Notes under the pieces: generated by a model
What the model was told of the DNA's origin: nothing
The model's database searches: none
Seen by the model: the letters and a program-made list of their open reading frames with translations, nothing else
In this document: positions 17,928 through 38,700 of the stretch, in pieces
Numbering within the stretch: position 1 is the stretch's first letter
How the letters are laid out: each line of letters opens with the position of its first letter
DNA from: Coturnix japonica
Lineage: Eukaryota; Chordata; Aves; Galliformes; Phasianidae
Direction: 5' to 3'
Length of the DNA stretch: 64,000 nt
Assembly (NCBI RefSeq): GCF_001577835.2
Contig: NC_029519.1
Location: 27,378,045-27,442,044, forward strand
Position numbers and translations under genes: made by a program

Positions 17928-18370
17928 CGTGCCGCTCGTGTCTGCCATCCCCGGGCGGTGGTAACGGTTGGGGCTGAGCTGCAGCCCCACACAGCAGCCC
18001 CGACCGGGCACTGCTGCGTTCCCCGACCCCGGGGCGGGCTCTGTGCGTGAGTTCCGGCTCTCTTTGAGAGCGTCACTTCCCCGGCGTGCTGCGATGGTGA
18101 GGGGGCGGCGGGTACCCGCAGCGCTGAGGTGTGCTTGCCCCTGAGAGGTTGGCGTGTGGCGGTCGCAGAGGCGGCAGCTGAACGGCAAGGTGGGCGCCGT
18201 GCTGAGCTATGGAAGCATCGCCGAGAGGCGGGCGGTGTGGGCAACGCTGGGGATCGAGCCGGTGCTCGGTCGGAGCAGGCCCGGAGCGGGTCGGTGCCCG
18301 CAGCTCGTTGCTAAATGTTCTCGTGCCGCCGCCGTGTTTTGTCTGGACATAACGTGCCGTAGTTTGTAAA
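17925..18370 (+). promoter_or_regulatory. CpG island and MMAA promoter / 5' noncoding exon
   Basis: Base composition changes sharply here to GC- and CpG-rich sequence in an otherwise AT-rich window. The MMAA coding exon starts 0.4-0.8 kb downstream with an acceptor, so a noncoding first exon should lie in the island. Two donors are plausible: ATG|GTGAGG at 18096/18097 and AAG|GTGGGC at 18189/18190. No TATA box is evident. An orphan minus-strand exon at 17403-17537 makes a bidirectional promoter possible. Confidence 0.75.
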
Positions 18371-18739
18371 GCCCTGCGCTCATCGAAGGGAAACATGCTA
18401 ACGTGTGCGTGGGTTGCTGTGCTGTGTTTGTTCCTGCGTCTTTAGGGTGGGTGGTTTGTACACTGTTGGAGGCTGTCGTGCTTAAAAGTGCGTTTTAATT
18501 ATATGATTATTCGCAAAAATGATGCCTTCATTTGTTACGTACAGTAGTAAAGTGATGTGATGCTATTGATGATTCCACAGCATCGTTTTGTTCTGTTTAT
18601 CAGAATAATGAACTTTTTTGCTCAAGGTGGCAGGTTGGGATGAAATAGCTGATATGTGCCTGTGTGCTTGTTTCATCTGAATCCTCACAAGAACTTTGAG
18701 TTCTTGGAAGCAATTAAGCATGTTTTCCTCTCTCCTCAG

Positions 18740-24620
<5,881 letters not shown>

Positions 24621-25248
24621 TACGCTTTATGTGTGAATTCAAATGTTTCACTACAACAGACACTAATGGAATACAATTTATTAGTACTCTGCCACAAAAA
24701 TACTGAGTGAAAAGCGCTGTAGGATTCTGTATATGTAAAGTTCAGTGCAAACACACACTCAGAGACTACTATATCTGGTACTTGAACAGCAGTACTGTTT
24801 TTGAGTCTGTACTCATATGGATTTGTTGGTCACAAATGTGAGCCTGTATCAAAATGTGACTGGTTTTGGAGAGTGAGGTTTGGTGCAGCAGTTTCACTGT
24901 GGGACTATCTTAGGGGTGATAAACACTTCTGCTTTCCATTCTGATTTATTATCAGTTGTTTCTTGTATGTATTACTTTTTTCTTCCTCTTGAGTCTCTGC
25001 AAGAACACTGGACCTCCTGGTTGCACCGGACTGCAGTCTTAGTTTTAAATACATTGAAAGCATATAAAAAGAGTTGTTCAGTCATTGGGAAGCTATAGCT
25101 ATTTCCTGTATGCTAGGAGAAGAGAATTGTAACAATCATAGATTCTAACTAGATGTTTTAGTACAAAAGCAAAGTCTAATTAGACTTTTTAAAATACAGA
25201 CATATGAAATGAGTGCCATCCACCAAGTTCTTAATCGCAATTCTTTTT

Positions 25249-25579
25249 CACAGAATCATAGAATGGCCTGGGTTGGAAGGGACCTTAAAAATCATGAATC
25301 TCCATCTCCCCTGCTACATGCAGGGCCTCCAACCTCCCCATTTAATACTAGACCAGGCTGCCCAGGGCCCCATCCAAACTGGCCTTGAACACCTCCAGGG
25401 TTGAGGCATCCACAGCCTCTCTGGGCAGCCTGTTCCAGCACCTCACCACTCTCGTAGTAAAGAACTTCCCCCCGATATCCAACCTAAATCTTCCCTCCTT
25501 CAACTTAAAACCACCTCCCCTTGTCCTGCTGTTATCTACCCTTTCAAAGAGTTGACTCCCCTCCTCTTTATAGGTTCCC
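25249..25579 (-). mobile_element. CR1 LINE 3' fragment, inverted
   Basis: On the + strand it begins cacagaatcatagaatggcc and runs through ccaggctgcccagggcccca and agcctgttccagcacctcac. This is the reverse complement of the CR1 3'UTR, about 330 bases, 5'-truncated. Confidence 0.95.
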
Positions 25580-26730
25580 TATAATAGAAAAATTGATCTC
25601 TGGTCTTATTTGACTGAAGTAAGCTTTTCATATTTAAAGAAAATGCTTACTTTTCTCCTCTCTTGTAGATCACATGATTTTTGTTTCCCTTGAGAACTCA
25701 TCTGGAGTTGGCATTTTCCTAATTCTTGAACTGGAATGCAGAGTTATCTACTAAATATGAAGAGTAAAATAGGAAAATGCTGATTTCTTGAGGGCTGACA
25801 GAAAAGCATTAACAAGAGTTTTAATAAGTTGTTGCCGTGTGCTCTACTTTTCCTTATATGAATAAATATATAAGGCATTAGGTGTTTTTTTATAGTCTTG
25901 ATTTTCTGTATGCCTATCATAGTATGTGAGATAGTTTGGGGTTTGTTTGTTATAATTTAAGTTTAGTTTGGCTTCCTAACAAGTATGCATTTTGCAGAGC
26001 ATTTGTGTTCTGACAGTCTGAGTCTGGATATCTCAAACAATTCCAGGGTAGCAATGAATTGGTTTCCTTTGATTCTATTTCTTTTTTCCTTCCTTCCGTT
26101 TATTTTTTTATTTTTTATTTTATTTTTCTTCTGGTGACGTTTTTTTTTCTCTTCCCTTATACCAATTGTTACAATGTGTTCTCAGCTAAATTTGCTTTGT
26201 CTTGCTAAACCTCTGTACTTCCTAGTTTTCACTCCTTTATAGTTGTAATGCAACTATCAGAAAAAATTAATGAATGTTGAAAATGCTGAGGATTTTTTCC
26301 TTTGGTTTGTCAAAGTAGCATAAACTAAACAATACAGAAATCTCCATCAGGCTGCTAACATTTCAGTTACTTCTTCCATTGTATGAGGGCTTATGTTTCG
26401 TTGTCCATCTATTTTTTTTTTACTCTGAGAGTATGAAGAATGAACAGAAAGTAAAATCAAACTGCAATGTAAAGTAAAAATACTTTGTAATTTTTAGCAA
26501 GGATCCTATTGTATATTTGTAGTGAGATACTAACAAAGAACATTTTGGGCTTTTATAGAATGTGAAGCTGAAGCATTTATTTATAAGAAGTTTGGCACCC
26601 ATGTAGCTGATCTTAGTGATTTCCATCACACAGATTGTCAGGACTTCAGTGTTCTAACACCACTTATTTCTTTAACTTTGCATCCCCAATGAGTAATTTA
26701 CTTTTTTATTTTTTTATTTTTTTAATTTAG

Positions 26731-29700
26731 AATCAGTTTAGGTCTTTATTGAACATGACAAAAAGTACCCCAAACCAAAAGCAGTGTCTTTCATCCTCTC
26801 AGTTTTAAAAATGAACAGTATTTTGAGGGTACCTAGTGGTAGAAAAGATGGATGGAAAATGAATGATTGACAGCAGCAGTATTTTAAATGGTAAGTCCCT
26901 AACTTTTTGATAGTCCATTTGTTTCAGGTGACAGTGTTTTGTGACCTTGCTTGTACTTATCTGCTACATCAACTTTTGTTGGTGCCATTATTTTTTTTCT
27001 GTTGTCAGTCTGCTTTATTCCTTGACTCCTACGTGAGAAGTGGCAGGAAAGTAAAATAAAACTTGTGGCTTTGTTTAAATGAAGGCTACTGTCGCAGAGT
27101 AGTTACTCAAGATTTGTTTTCTGGACCCAGATTTATGTATCTACTCATAGTCATCATTATTTTCTTGTTTTGATACTACTTTTAAAGTACAGTTAATTTA
27201 CTAATGAACTCTGATTTAAGCAAGTTCTACTTTTCATTCAGCTGCATTTTCCTCTTAAAAGAGAATTAGATTTGCCTTCTTGATGTGTTTGTTTGTGCCT
27301 CATGCTTCAGTAGACAGAGAAATGCTTCATGCTGACAAGGATCTGCAGAAATGGCATGATAGGTAAGGGTCCTTGCTTTGTTTTTCCATAATTCCTCTAT
27401 CAAACTGAAAAGCCATACTGCATTAACTATGAGCTGAACCTCACTTGTGGGAATCAGGTTGTTTTCTAGCTAGTAAAATACAGCCACAAATTATTTCGAA
27501 GCCAACCGTTCCATTAGTTGTGCAGTTTTCTTTATGTTCTCACCAACATAAGCAAAATGATGAAGCGTATTGTGTTCAGGACTGCCTAACTTGAGCTGGT
27601 AGGCTACAGTTTAGTAAACAATTCAATATTTCCTGAGATGGGAACTGCAGCTCATCACTTCTAGCTCTGTGAGCTTAAAAAAGGCTCCAAAACATTGCCA
27701 TTCAAGAAAATAGGCTTCTGAATTAACATAGTAAATAAATAAATCTGTTGAGTAGGATGTTGACATACATATTCTCTAGTTTCTAGAGTTGTTACTTTAA
27801 TGTTTAAAACCACAAAGCAGTATAAGAAAATAATGTAACTATATGAGAAAATAGCAAGATTGCTAGAGAATACAGTGAACTGTTAGACAAATTGTTATGG
27901 GATGAAAGGAACATACTTTCCAGATCTAGAAACTTTTCTGTCCGATGAAGTCTTGCAGTTACATCTAAGTGTAAAACATTTCCCCAGGTCCCTTTATAAT
28001 AGTTGTTGCTGCTTTTTCACAGCTGGAAAAACAAGGGTGAGATAAGCGATTTACCCAGACCTCTGAAACAGGTCAGTAGAGTATAAGGGTTACACTTCAG
28101 TAGTCTTTACTCTGAGCCACGTGTATATTTACGTCTGTGTTACTTCAGGTTGGAAAAATGCTCTTAGCAAGTTCATGTTCTCAGTGTGACTTATTCCTTT
28201 CATATCTAATCTCTCTGTCTTCAGCAACAGGACACAGTGACCCCTTCATGACTACTGCTCTGCAGTAATGCCCTGCTTTAAGTCGTAGAAAACTTTTCCC
28301 TGAAAATCAGTCTGCCTCCGCCTTTGTGTAATTTCATGGCTTCCTGATAAATATGCTTGCTCAGTTTTTTTGTTCTCCTTGTGTATGTTCACATATGAAT
28401 TTGCAGTGTGTTACATGTCTCTTCATGGGTACTGAGATTCTTTGGGGAGCAAAGCTAAAGGATGCACATGAACTTTTTTTAAAAAAACTCAGTCTCATGC
28501 AGCTTTCCTTCCTAAAGTTTTATTTCTTAGAGCTACTTGGTTATGAGACTATGATAAGACATAATTGTTAACTTAGTCTGTTCTGGTACAAACATACTTA
28601 TTTCTTCTTTTTCTTGCTCATTGTTCTGTTGTTCCCTTCCTGAATGCATGGTCAAGATGTAACATCTGTGAGTTAAAATGAGAAACGTTCTTCCAGAGCT
28701 AAATGCTTCTAAAAAACTTCCTGCTGGACATTCTAAAGCAGATCATTGGAGGCATACAGGGGTACATAAAAGGTATATTTAAAGAGAAATCAGTGGGTTT
28801 CCCTGGAACATACAACTTGAACAATCTGCAGTGTACAACGTGACTACAGGTTTTGTCTTGCCAAAAGGAGATCAGATACTCAGTGATAGTACCCTTATAG
28901 TTTTAAGCCCTGCTCCACACCTGATATACTAGAACATTAACAACATTTGTGGATTTACAATAATTTTTCTTTTTAACTAATAAGAAACAAGCAATAGAGG
29001 AGCTGACATACACAGCAGTCTGTGCAGAAGCAGCATTAAGGAGAAGCAATCTGGATGTCTGTTCTCTCTTGACAGCATGAGGATTACCACAGACATTTCA
29101 CTAGCAATCTTCACAAACTGATGTGATACATGCAGCATTTGCTGGGTAAGGCTTACAAAGAGTGGCCAGGCATTGGAGTGGGCTGCCCAGGGAGGTTGTT
29201 GAGTCACTGTCCCTGCAGGTGTTAAAGAAACGTTTGTAAGTTGTACTAAGGGACTTGGTTTAGTGGGGAAATACTGGCAGTAAGTGGATGGTTAGACTGG
29301 ATGATCTTGGAGGTCTTTTGCAACCTTGGTGATTCTATGATAAATTCTCTTTTCTGCTTTTTGGATTTGTTTGTTAAGAGGGACCAGTCTAATGTACAGA
29401 GTGGTACTTTGGAACTAGGTGCTTTTGTTTGTAATCTGATTGTTCACTTGCAACAAGAAAGCAAAAGCTTTACTTTTCAGGACTCTTTTCTCAGTTCTCC
29501 CTTCATGGTGAATTTCATGTATTTTTCCTTAAAACACTATGACAAAGTGGTTTATCTGCGTTATGTTAATTTGTGTCTTCATTTTCTCTTGTGCTTAGAT
29601 CTCTTTCCCTAGTATAGTAGTGTAAAAATAGTTTAATTATTGCCTTTTAAAATTATTTAGGTAATCACTGATTGGCTTTAATTAGTGATTAGCTTTATGA

Positions 29701-32700
29701 GTAACGTTATTTTTGTTTTGCTTCTTTTATTGAAAGAAACCTAAACCTAAAGATTCTGATGACTGTGCTGACTCACTGAGGATGGCTGAGGATGTATAAT
29801 GTAAATATAATGAGAAGGTACTCAGATACTTGTGTAGCTCAGAGCTTTATAGTCACACAGCTAACACTTTATCTTGGCTTGAAACTGGTACAAAGATACT
29901 GTTTGTAGTTTTCTAATTACAACCAGTGGAAGACAAGTGTAATGTTAGTTTTTATGCCTTGTTGCTTAGCAGCACTGATCAACAAAAGTGCAACCTTTTC
30001 TTCTAACTCCAATGAACCTTGGCTTGTACAGAGCGCACCAGCAAAAGACAAGTATTTCTGAAGTCATGTGAAACTATTGTTAAATGCTTGCTAGCAGCAT
30101 TTATGAGAAACCATCTCTTCTTGACCCCTTCGTTACCTTTGGTCTTTAGTCGTCTTCTCATCAAGCCTTTGAAGAAAATGGGCATCATCGTGAGAAAGAT
30201 GGGAAGCTTAGGGATAGTCCAGCTGTGCTAAGATGTGTTCTGTCACTTACAGGGAAAAGAGGCCTAGCTAATCCCTAGGCTGTGTGTCTCCACTCATGGA
30301 TGGAGAAACAGACTTTAGCCATTACAGTAAGGTTTTTTCTCATTTAGAGAAGCTTTCTCAGTACTTTGCAGTAAGTAAAATACTCCATAGAGTAAGGGGA
30401 GATGAGAGTGCCAAGAGTTTTCTGTTCTATGTCCCTTCGGAGGCATTTTGCAAACTGAACTGAAGGGACACTGAATGTGTTTGAAAATAATTGTCTGCAA
30501 CAAATCAGGACAGCTGAAGAGGAGAAGGAATGAACTTTGGTCAAAATCAATAAGCTTTTAAAAACAATTTCAGTAAAAATAAAATCAGTTTTGTTGTTCT
30601 TAAGTGTTATGTTGTGGAATACCTGTCTGCGTCTTTCTGCATGCCATGGCAGACATGGAAACTAAGTGGATTTGAAAATCATTATTTCCAGTTTCAGATA
30701 ATTAAAATATTACTATCTTTCACCTTTACCTATTTTTTGGAATATGTAATTTTCTTACAAGTGAAATAATATCTTCACTGTGTCTCTACTTCTTAGTGCT
30801 GTCATTTCCACATCTGCACAAGTGGGCTGACTATCTCACAGCACTGCACAAGTGAAAGGCACTGCATATTTCATTTCTGTACCAGGATGAATCAGTTCTT
30901 CTGATTGAGAAAAGTATATATATATTTTGAAGAGGGAAATCTCAGTTTCATCTCTTGAAGGGTGCATTTAGCTTTTAGTTTGGCTTCAGCCATCTCTCCC
31001 CACAGCTATTTTCATTTCCTGTCTGTGCATTTGGAAATGCTACTTTTTCTTTACATCCTGACACCAGGAAGGGATGGCACTTGTGCACGAGCTTATGTGT
31101 GATTGAATAGTGTCCTAGAAGACAGGCTGCCTGATTTTTGACCCATTAGAGAGTCAGTTTCCCACTTTTGGGGTAGTAATTTTCATATACAATGAGACAG
31201 GAAATTTTGAGGGGGAACTAGAATAATTAAAGCAATCTTGTCTGGCCCATTGCCAACTCTTTCATCTTGGAAAACATCGCTCCGTAGATGTGCACTGATC
31301 CTCTAAAGGAATCTAATCTGGATATCTCTCATCTGATATTGAGTGTGTCCCTTAGTGAACATGTAGAGTGCAAGGGCATTTCTGTTCAACAGTTTGAGTG
31401 AATTTAATTCCGTAATTTTTTTCTTTATTGGCTTCTGCTTAATATTACAAGTGGTTTAAGTGTTTCTACAGATTAGTGTGTTGTTTTCTTACATAGATTT
31501 TGTCAGAAAATCAGAAAAAAAGAAAAATACAAACAAGACTTGTGTAAGGAAAGTGAAATTGCATTGACAAGGTGAAATGGAGGTTTACTTATTGTACAGG
31601 ATAGATAGAATGAAAGCTGCTCTTGCTTTTCAGTTTCATAGATCTGGAGCTTTTGTAGTAAACCACCTTGTTTGCATACCAAGAAACTGCTTGAAATGAC
31701 AAAGGTAAATCTTTCTATTTTGAAGATTATTCCTCAGCCAACTTTGCAATAGCTTCATTTTGTAGGTTCTTGATGAAACAGTGACAGTGATTTACAGAGA
31801 AAATAAAATTGCTTAGGGCATTTTCTTACAAAGAGAGAACTGAAAAGCACTCAGCGTGTCAGGGAACTTGAAAGCTGGCTGTGTACATCTGCAGCCTTTA
31901 CATCTCAGTTGTAGGATGTACGGAGAACCCTTAGGTGGTGCTCAGTAGCAACACTCAGCTCTTCAGTGCAGCGTCTGAGGTGGCAGCGCCTCTGCAGGGT
32001 CAAACCACCTTAGGGATGCTTTTGCCCAGTATGAGGGTATGCTTTAGAAACTTGGTGAAAGGCTTCCCTTTGACCCGCTGACTTTGGACTACTGATGAAA
32101 TTCAAATCCTTTTTTTTTTTTTTTTTTTTTTTTCTTCCTTCCTCCATGAAGTTTTCAGATGAAATAAACTTCCAAAATGTTGCGTGAATAAGCTGTGGGA
32201 ACAAAAGGGACCATCAGGGCCTGGGTTCACATCAGGGCATTCCACACAATTAAGACCCTTCTTTCCAGTAGAGGAAATGTTCTTTCTTTTCAAAATATTA
32301 TGCCCAGTGACTGGTTGTATAATGTTCATTCCTGCCCTTTCTTTTCTGTATTAGCCAAGGATCCATAGCCTAGATCGAAAACTGCACCTTAGTTTAAGCA
32401 TGTAAACACGGATAAGCTATCACTGGGTATTTCTAATTAAAATCAGTAAATGCAGTCTGTCAGTAGAGACATATTAAATATTAAATTTGAATATAGATTT
32501 TAGTAACTACTGTAATTTAATTCTTATAAAACTTGAAGTCTGTTATTAAGAGTGCATCAAAAATATTGCTGTCTGTCTGTAAAGCAAAGTGCTTTTAAAT
32601 AATCACTAAAGATTTTTTGGGGGCATTTGAGGATCATTGTGATGGAAGAACAGTATTTGCTCTCCTTGTGTAAATACAGATGTGGTACCGTGGCTGTCAG

Positions 32701-35700
32701 CTTAAATCTTCCATGTTGTGGAACTCACTGTATTTCTGAAGAGTTGTTGGATCCGGGATGCGGATCTGAGGGCATGAGTTGAGCTGTTAATTGCACAGAA
32801 ATTGAAGTAAAACTTCCTTCAGCAGAATGGATCTCAAACCATGAAATAGGTTTTATTTGGAAGCTGCTGGTGAATTTATGGAAGGAATTTATTAGACAGG
32901 TCTGAAATACTCTCTTGGAACCTAATCTTTTCTTTTGTAGTGAGGAAGGAGAAAAGTGAGATGTTAAAAATAACTTGATGCCTGCACCTTGAAAAAGAGC
33001 TGTGCGAGTGCATTTTTTTAAAGTTAGGAGTAGAACCTTCCTATAGTTTTACTTTGTGTTTATGCATGTTCCAGTAATTCAGGAATGGATCAGATTGCTT
33101 CCCACCTTTTATCACAATTTGAGGTGGTTGAGCCTAGGAGTATCCTGCCAAAGCAAATTAAATAATTCATGTTTCCAGCATGACTTCATTTAGTCATGAC
33201 TTTTATTTATTTAGAAAGAGTGAGAGAGAAAGAGCCGGTGTTGTTACAATCTCAGCTCTGTTTTTTTAATCTCTGTAACTTCCTATAACCCAACTATTAT
33301 TTTTTTTTTTTTGACCTTTGAAATGTACCAGACTACATAAACTGAATATCCAGTGTGTGTTCTGCTTGTCCCACTAACTTTCATCCTATGGTCTCTGCAT
33401 GCTGTTATTGTAGGTGTGTATTTTACCATTATGTGAGTTGTTAACATTACCCAAAGTTCTGCTGGCATGTAGCTGGGAACAAGTGCTGAGGTTTTTTTTC
33501 CCTTGCTTAGTGAGAAAGTCTGTAGCTGAAATCACTAACAAATGTTACTAGGTGGTGACTTGTAGCCTAAGTGCAGTAGCTATAAATTCTCACCTATGAA
33601 AAGGGAACCCTGTAGCTATGCACTATATTCTCTCAGTTGCAGCTGAATATCTGCCATATTAAAATCCTTAAGCAGCAATATGTCACACTGATGTAGCATT
33701 TTGCTTTCTCAAGGCTCTGTTCAAATATTTGAACTCAGTAAAGAACTCCACCATGCTTAGAGTGAGTGAGTGTCGCTAAAACTTTACAGAAAAAGAAATA
33801 ACCACCAAGAGGTTAAAGCAGCTTTACCTCTCCACACAGCGAGTCAGTGGTGGAGCTGGAATTACAGCTTGGGAGGCTTCTGGCTCTTGCTACACTACAA
33901 TGCTGTGTAGAAAGGTCATTTCCCAAAATAGTACTGAAAGTTCTCATTTATTATTGATAATAGGAGTGGCTGACATATCAGAAGGTTGTGCTGCCATTTG
34001 TCGAGACCTAGGCAGGCTGGAGAGTTGGGTGGATAGGAACATTATGAGGTTCAAGGGCAAGTGGTGTAGAGTCCTACACCTGTGGAGGAATAACTGCATA
34101 CATCAGTAAACGTTAGGGGCTGATATGCTGGAGAGGAGCTTTCGAAGGACCTGGGACCTGCTCTGTTGAGGCTACTTTTAGTATACTGTGTCCAGTTCTA
34201 GGCTTCTCAGTTCAAAAAATGCTCTAGAGAGAGTCCAGTGGAGGGCCACAGAGATGCTTAGAGGCCTGCAGCCTCTCCCTTATGAGGAAAAGCTGAGACC
34301 TGGGTCTGTTCAGCCTGGAAAAGGCTGAGAGGGATCTTATCAATATTTCTAAGTACCTAAGGAGCAGGAGTGAAGTGGAGAGGGTCAGGTTCTTTTCAGA
34401 GGTGCCTAGTGGCAGAACAAGGGACAATAGGCACAAACTGAAGCACAGGAAGTTCCATATGAATATGAGAATAAACTTCTTTGCTCTGAGGATGACAGAG
34501 CACTGGAACAGGCTGTCCAGAGAGATCATGGAGTCTCCTCCTTTCTCTGGAGATACTTTAAACTGGAGATACTTAAAACCTGCCTGGATGCTTTCCTGTA
34601 CAACCTACTCTAGGGAACCTGCTTTAGCAGGGAGTTTGGACTGCATGATCTTCAGAGGTCCCTTCTGTCTCTTACAGTTCCTTGACAGGGGAACAAATGG
34701 CTCTAGCTGTATTAATAGGTCACTGTAAAATGTCCTTAATAATCCATAATTGGCAACACTGCAGAAGTGGTAAAATTGCGTTTTTCTTGGGCAAAATCAC
34801 TTCTCTGGTTAGTTTTGTCTGTGGTAGGTGTTTCTCTTTTGGCTCTTCTAATACTTTTTATTTAAGGAAAAGAGTCTCACAAAGACTTTACTTCACAAAG
34901 TAGACATTAAATAGCCTCCCTGTTAACAGTCATGTTGAACCGTATGTTGGCCTTACCTTCAGATCCAGGAGTTAGACTCGATCCTTGTGGGTCCCTTCCA
35001 ACTTGGAATATTCTGTGATTCAGATTAGCAGAGCTCCTCTATAAGTATGTGTTTGTCAGGGTGCTTCCCTCTGCTGCTTTGAAGCTGTTAAGCAGAGTTC
35101 TTTCTGCCTGGAAAAAAAAATAACAAAACATATGGGTTTTTGGAGAAGGCTGTATATTGCTTCCTGCTAATCTAGGAGACTGCTAAGAGAGGATTTTAGT
35201 GGCAACATTTTCCCTGTGTTGTGTGACAGTGACCCAGCACTGGCCTGCTTGGCAGTGTAGTAGCTGAGATGCAAATGTTGGGGCCTGCAGAGGTGCCCAG
35301 TTTGGTGCTGGTCTTCAGGGCTTTCAGGGAGGACAGCAAACGCCATCACCACACAGTGAGGCAGGGGAAAGGAAAGGGACTACTTGTTAAGAGGTTTTCA
35401 CAGAGATCTGATTGCAGCCAGACTCGGTTCCTCAAGTGTACTTAGGGCTGTGGTATCTGGTACGTATTGCTTGATCTTGTTTGTTTGTTTTTACTTTGCC
35501 TTGTATCATTCTATGAACGTTAAACTTAGAAATGATAGTCAGCATATTAACTTCTTGGCTTACACAGTGTACTTAGTAAAGCTTACTGAAGATTTCTGTT
35601 TCTTGTTTTTCATCTACATAAATTATTTAAACTTCACTGTTAATTAGAAAATCCAAAAGTATCAGTGAGTAATTAGTATGAGGCTTGAGTTTGTTTTCAC

Positions 35701-38700
35701 TGAACACCTAAATCTATGCATCTGTAATTGACAGAAGAACAAAATGGTATTTTGTGCTAGCCAAGTCAGAAAAATGCCAGTGAACGATTGTGGGGAGAAC
35801 AACATTCACAAAACAAATAGTTGTCAAATCAAATAACTGTTCTGTTTCAAGTCAGAGTGAAGTGTTTCCAAACAGGCAAACACTAGAGAAAAAGAAAAAA
35901 GAAAAACAAAGGTGAAAGATTAAGAAAACAAAATGCGTAAGTAAACGTAAGAAATCAGAGCATGTATAGTAAAGTAGCAGGAGTGCTATTCTCTCATCTT
36001 TCTATCTACAGATATATGTATGTGAGTTCACAGCCAATAAGAGCCTTACATGCTGGATTTTGCTTTTTAATGCTTGTTGGTTAAGTAATTGGATCTATTG
36101 CTGTGGGCACTGGGAATGCCAGCTTGGTGTTTACAGTCACTGTCTTGAGAGCATTACCCTCTGGAGGTCAAACACTGGAGAGCCTGTTTAATTCTTGGAG
36201 GTAACAGTCATAGTGGTTAATGTTTTGAAAAAACAGTCTAGATGTTCCTGCCTGTCTCTTGTTGCTTGTACTAAATTGCCTATATATATATATTATTTTT
36301 TCTTTCCTTACTTTAAGCGAATTCAGATTTTTTTTTTAATTTTTCCTAAATCACAACTGAAGTTGGTTAAATAATGATCAGAGATTGAAGTATAAATGCT
36401 AGTGTATTTGAGTCGTATTTTGCTACAAACATCCTGCTTTCATTCCTTGTGATGATCAGATCATGCAGACATAGACATAGGCAAACCGTTCCACATAGGA
36501 AAAATAAGTGTATTTTCAGCTTGAGGAAGAAAACGATAATACTCTAAAGTGATTGATGGCAAACGATTCATGGTGAATGCTGATGGCTACGTAATGTCAG
36601 CACTGAGTATGTCTGCCTTCTCTACAAGGGAACTCCAGAGTGACTGAGTAAAAACACTGTACACAAAAGGACAAATGGTCTCTTTAGTGAGTCTCTGAGT
36701 TCACATGCCAGGTCTTGCAGTTTAGGCAGTGCAAAGTTTAAGTCCCTGTGGCAGAAAGGGACGTTTTGGAGTCTGTGTGATTTGTGATTTCTGGTATCAG
36801 ATGGCTTAGTGTGGTTTCTTTTGGTGTGAATCCTTTCCAAGAACTAGGGGAGTTGCTGTCAATCAGCAGCTTTCCTCCTGGAAGCCTGTCATAACATGTA
36901 GTATTTTAACACTAAAAATGCAGTGAAACAGCCCTTAGATTTTGTGATCTGTTACCAGATTTGCTGGAGTAGAAGAAAAGCAGTTGTGGCATTGGTGACT
37001 AGATTGTCTCCTTTAAGACAATCTTACGTTCTTGGGTAGTTTGGATGGCAGAAACTGTGCTCCCTCAGTATTTCTCACCTTAAAATCCACCATGATACAG
37101 CTGCCACAGTACCAATATAAATGATTCAATTTGAACTGATTTTTTACTTCTTATTATTTTTTACTTTTAGTGAATAGCCTTCTTCCACCATACTGCTTTT
37201 TAAAAATGTTTCACAAACAGCTGTGCCTGCTGTTGGGCTGTTTGTGATGTGTGGCAGACTTTCTGTGTCAAACTAGCAGTGGTGTTTTTCCAGAATTAGG
37301 AGAATTCAGGCCTCCTTAAGTCTGGACTTGTATTTGCAACAAATCTGTGTATTTTTACGTCTTGCCAGGGAGTCTTATTTTTATTCTGCTGCTCTGTGAC
37401 TTGGTCAGGGCAAGCAGTATGCTGTATATCTGCCTACAGTTGTTTGGAATTGATGCAGTGTGCTGTGCATTGCACTCAGATTTACAGCCAAGGTAAAAGG
37501 AACAACCACTTGTTATCATCTTCTCCCTTCCCCCCTGTGATATGCCAAACTGCTCAGTGTTCCCTCTAAACACTGGGCTGCTCAGAACCAGGGAAGTGTG
37601 ATAAAGAAAGCAGTGAGTAGACCCCTGAATCAATTATCTCAGGTCTCATTTTCTTCTGGGTTCTGCATTTCTTTCTTGTTTTGACCAGGGCTTTTTCACT
37701 GTTTTGTGATAGGGAAGTACTACTGAGGATATGAGAGTTTTGCAGTTGGAAGAGAGATGTTGCAGGGCAGGGAAGTTTAAGACTCCCAGCTTTTGTGTAA
37801 ATAATTTGAAGGGCATAATTTCTTCAAAAGGCTTGTTTGTACTTAAGTAGTTCAAGTCATTGCTATTAGTTAGGGAACCTGGGTTCTTTAGTCCCAACAA
37901 ATTGAAATCTGTTTGTTGTTGTTGTGGCATTGTTTTTTTGATTTTTAACTTCAGCTTCTTGATGTCTTCTGTTTACCTGGTCTTGTTAAAACTGTTAATC
38001 CCTCAGTTTTTCCTACTTTGCAATTCACAGGAGGGTGTATTCCAATTTTTTTTTGGCAGTTAACTGTACCATCTATTGTTCTCCTTGTCTTTACTCCTGT
38101 CCTTAGATGGAAAATTGCTATAAGCTAGTATGGAATTTGTTACTTTTAATTACTAAGAGCAAAATCCTACTTTAGCAAAGCTCCTCTTTTTCATTTCCTT
38201 CCTGATGGTATCTTTGCATCCCTGTTTCCTGACTGACAGACCTCTAACTAACTAGAGGAGGCAAGTTACAATTCTGGCAGCAAGAGGTGCCTGACAGATG
38301 CTGCTGTCTTCTCCAGTGCTAAGTGTGATAAGAGAAAATGCATTTTTGAGTCGGAGTTAGAAAAGAAAAGAATCCACACTGGTCCTTTGCACAAAATTCT
38401 GACTGTTTCTTTTCAAAACACAACTTCTGTCATGCAGTGGGGTGGTTTATGGTACAGTATGAAGTCTTCATTTACAGATCTACTTAAACAAAAAATCATG
38501 CTTCCTGTAAAAGTTAGTAACTTGCATTTCCCACAGGTTGAAGAATCTGGAGACTATTCACTCTGAAGTTAATTAGTGAGGCTGAGTCTCTAGTAAGAGC
38601 ACCTATTGCTTAGACTTCTTTGCTTTAATCTTAGCTGCTAACATAGATTGCCAGCAGTTTAATCCAACAACAACAACAACAAAAGAAAATACTGAAAAAA

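Noticed and set aside
17682-18244. Long minus-strand open frames (168 and 158 codons) across the CpG island
   Set aside because: Their length comes from GC-rich sequence with few stops plus the ACTG repeat; they show no splice borders or domain-like composition.
26561-26692. Open stretch CEAEAFIYKKFGTHVADLSD after a TTTTATAG acceptor
   Set aside because: Ends at a stop with no acceptable donor and no poly(A) signal close by, and does not phase with the 26731 exon. Kept only as a possible alternative exon.
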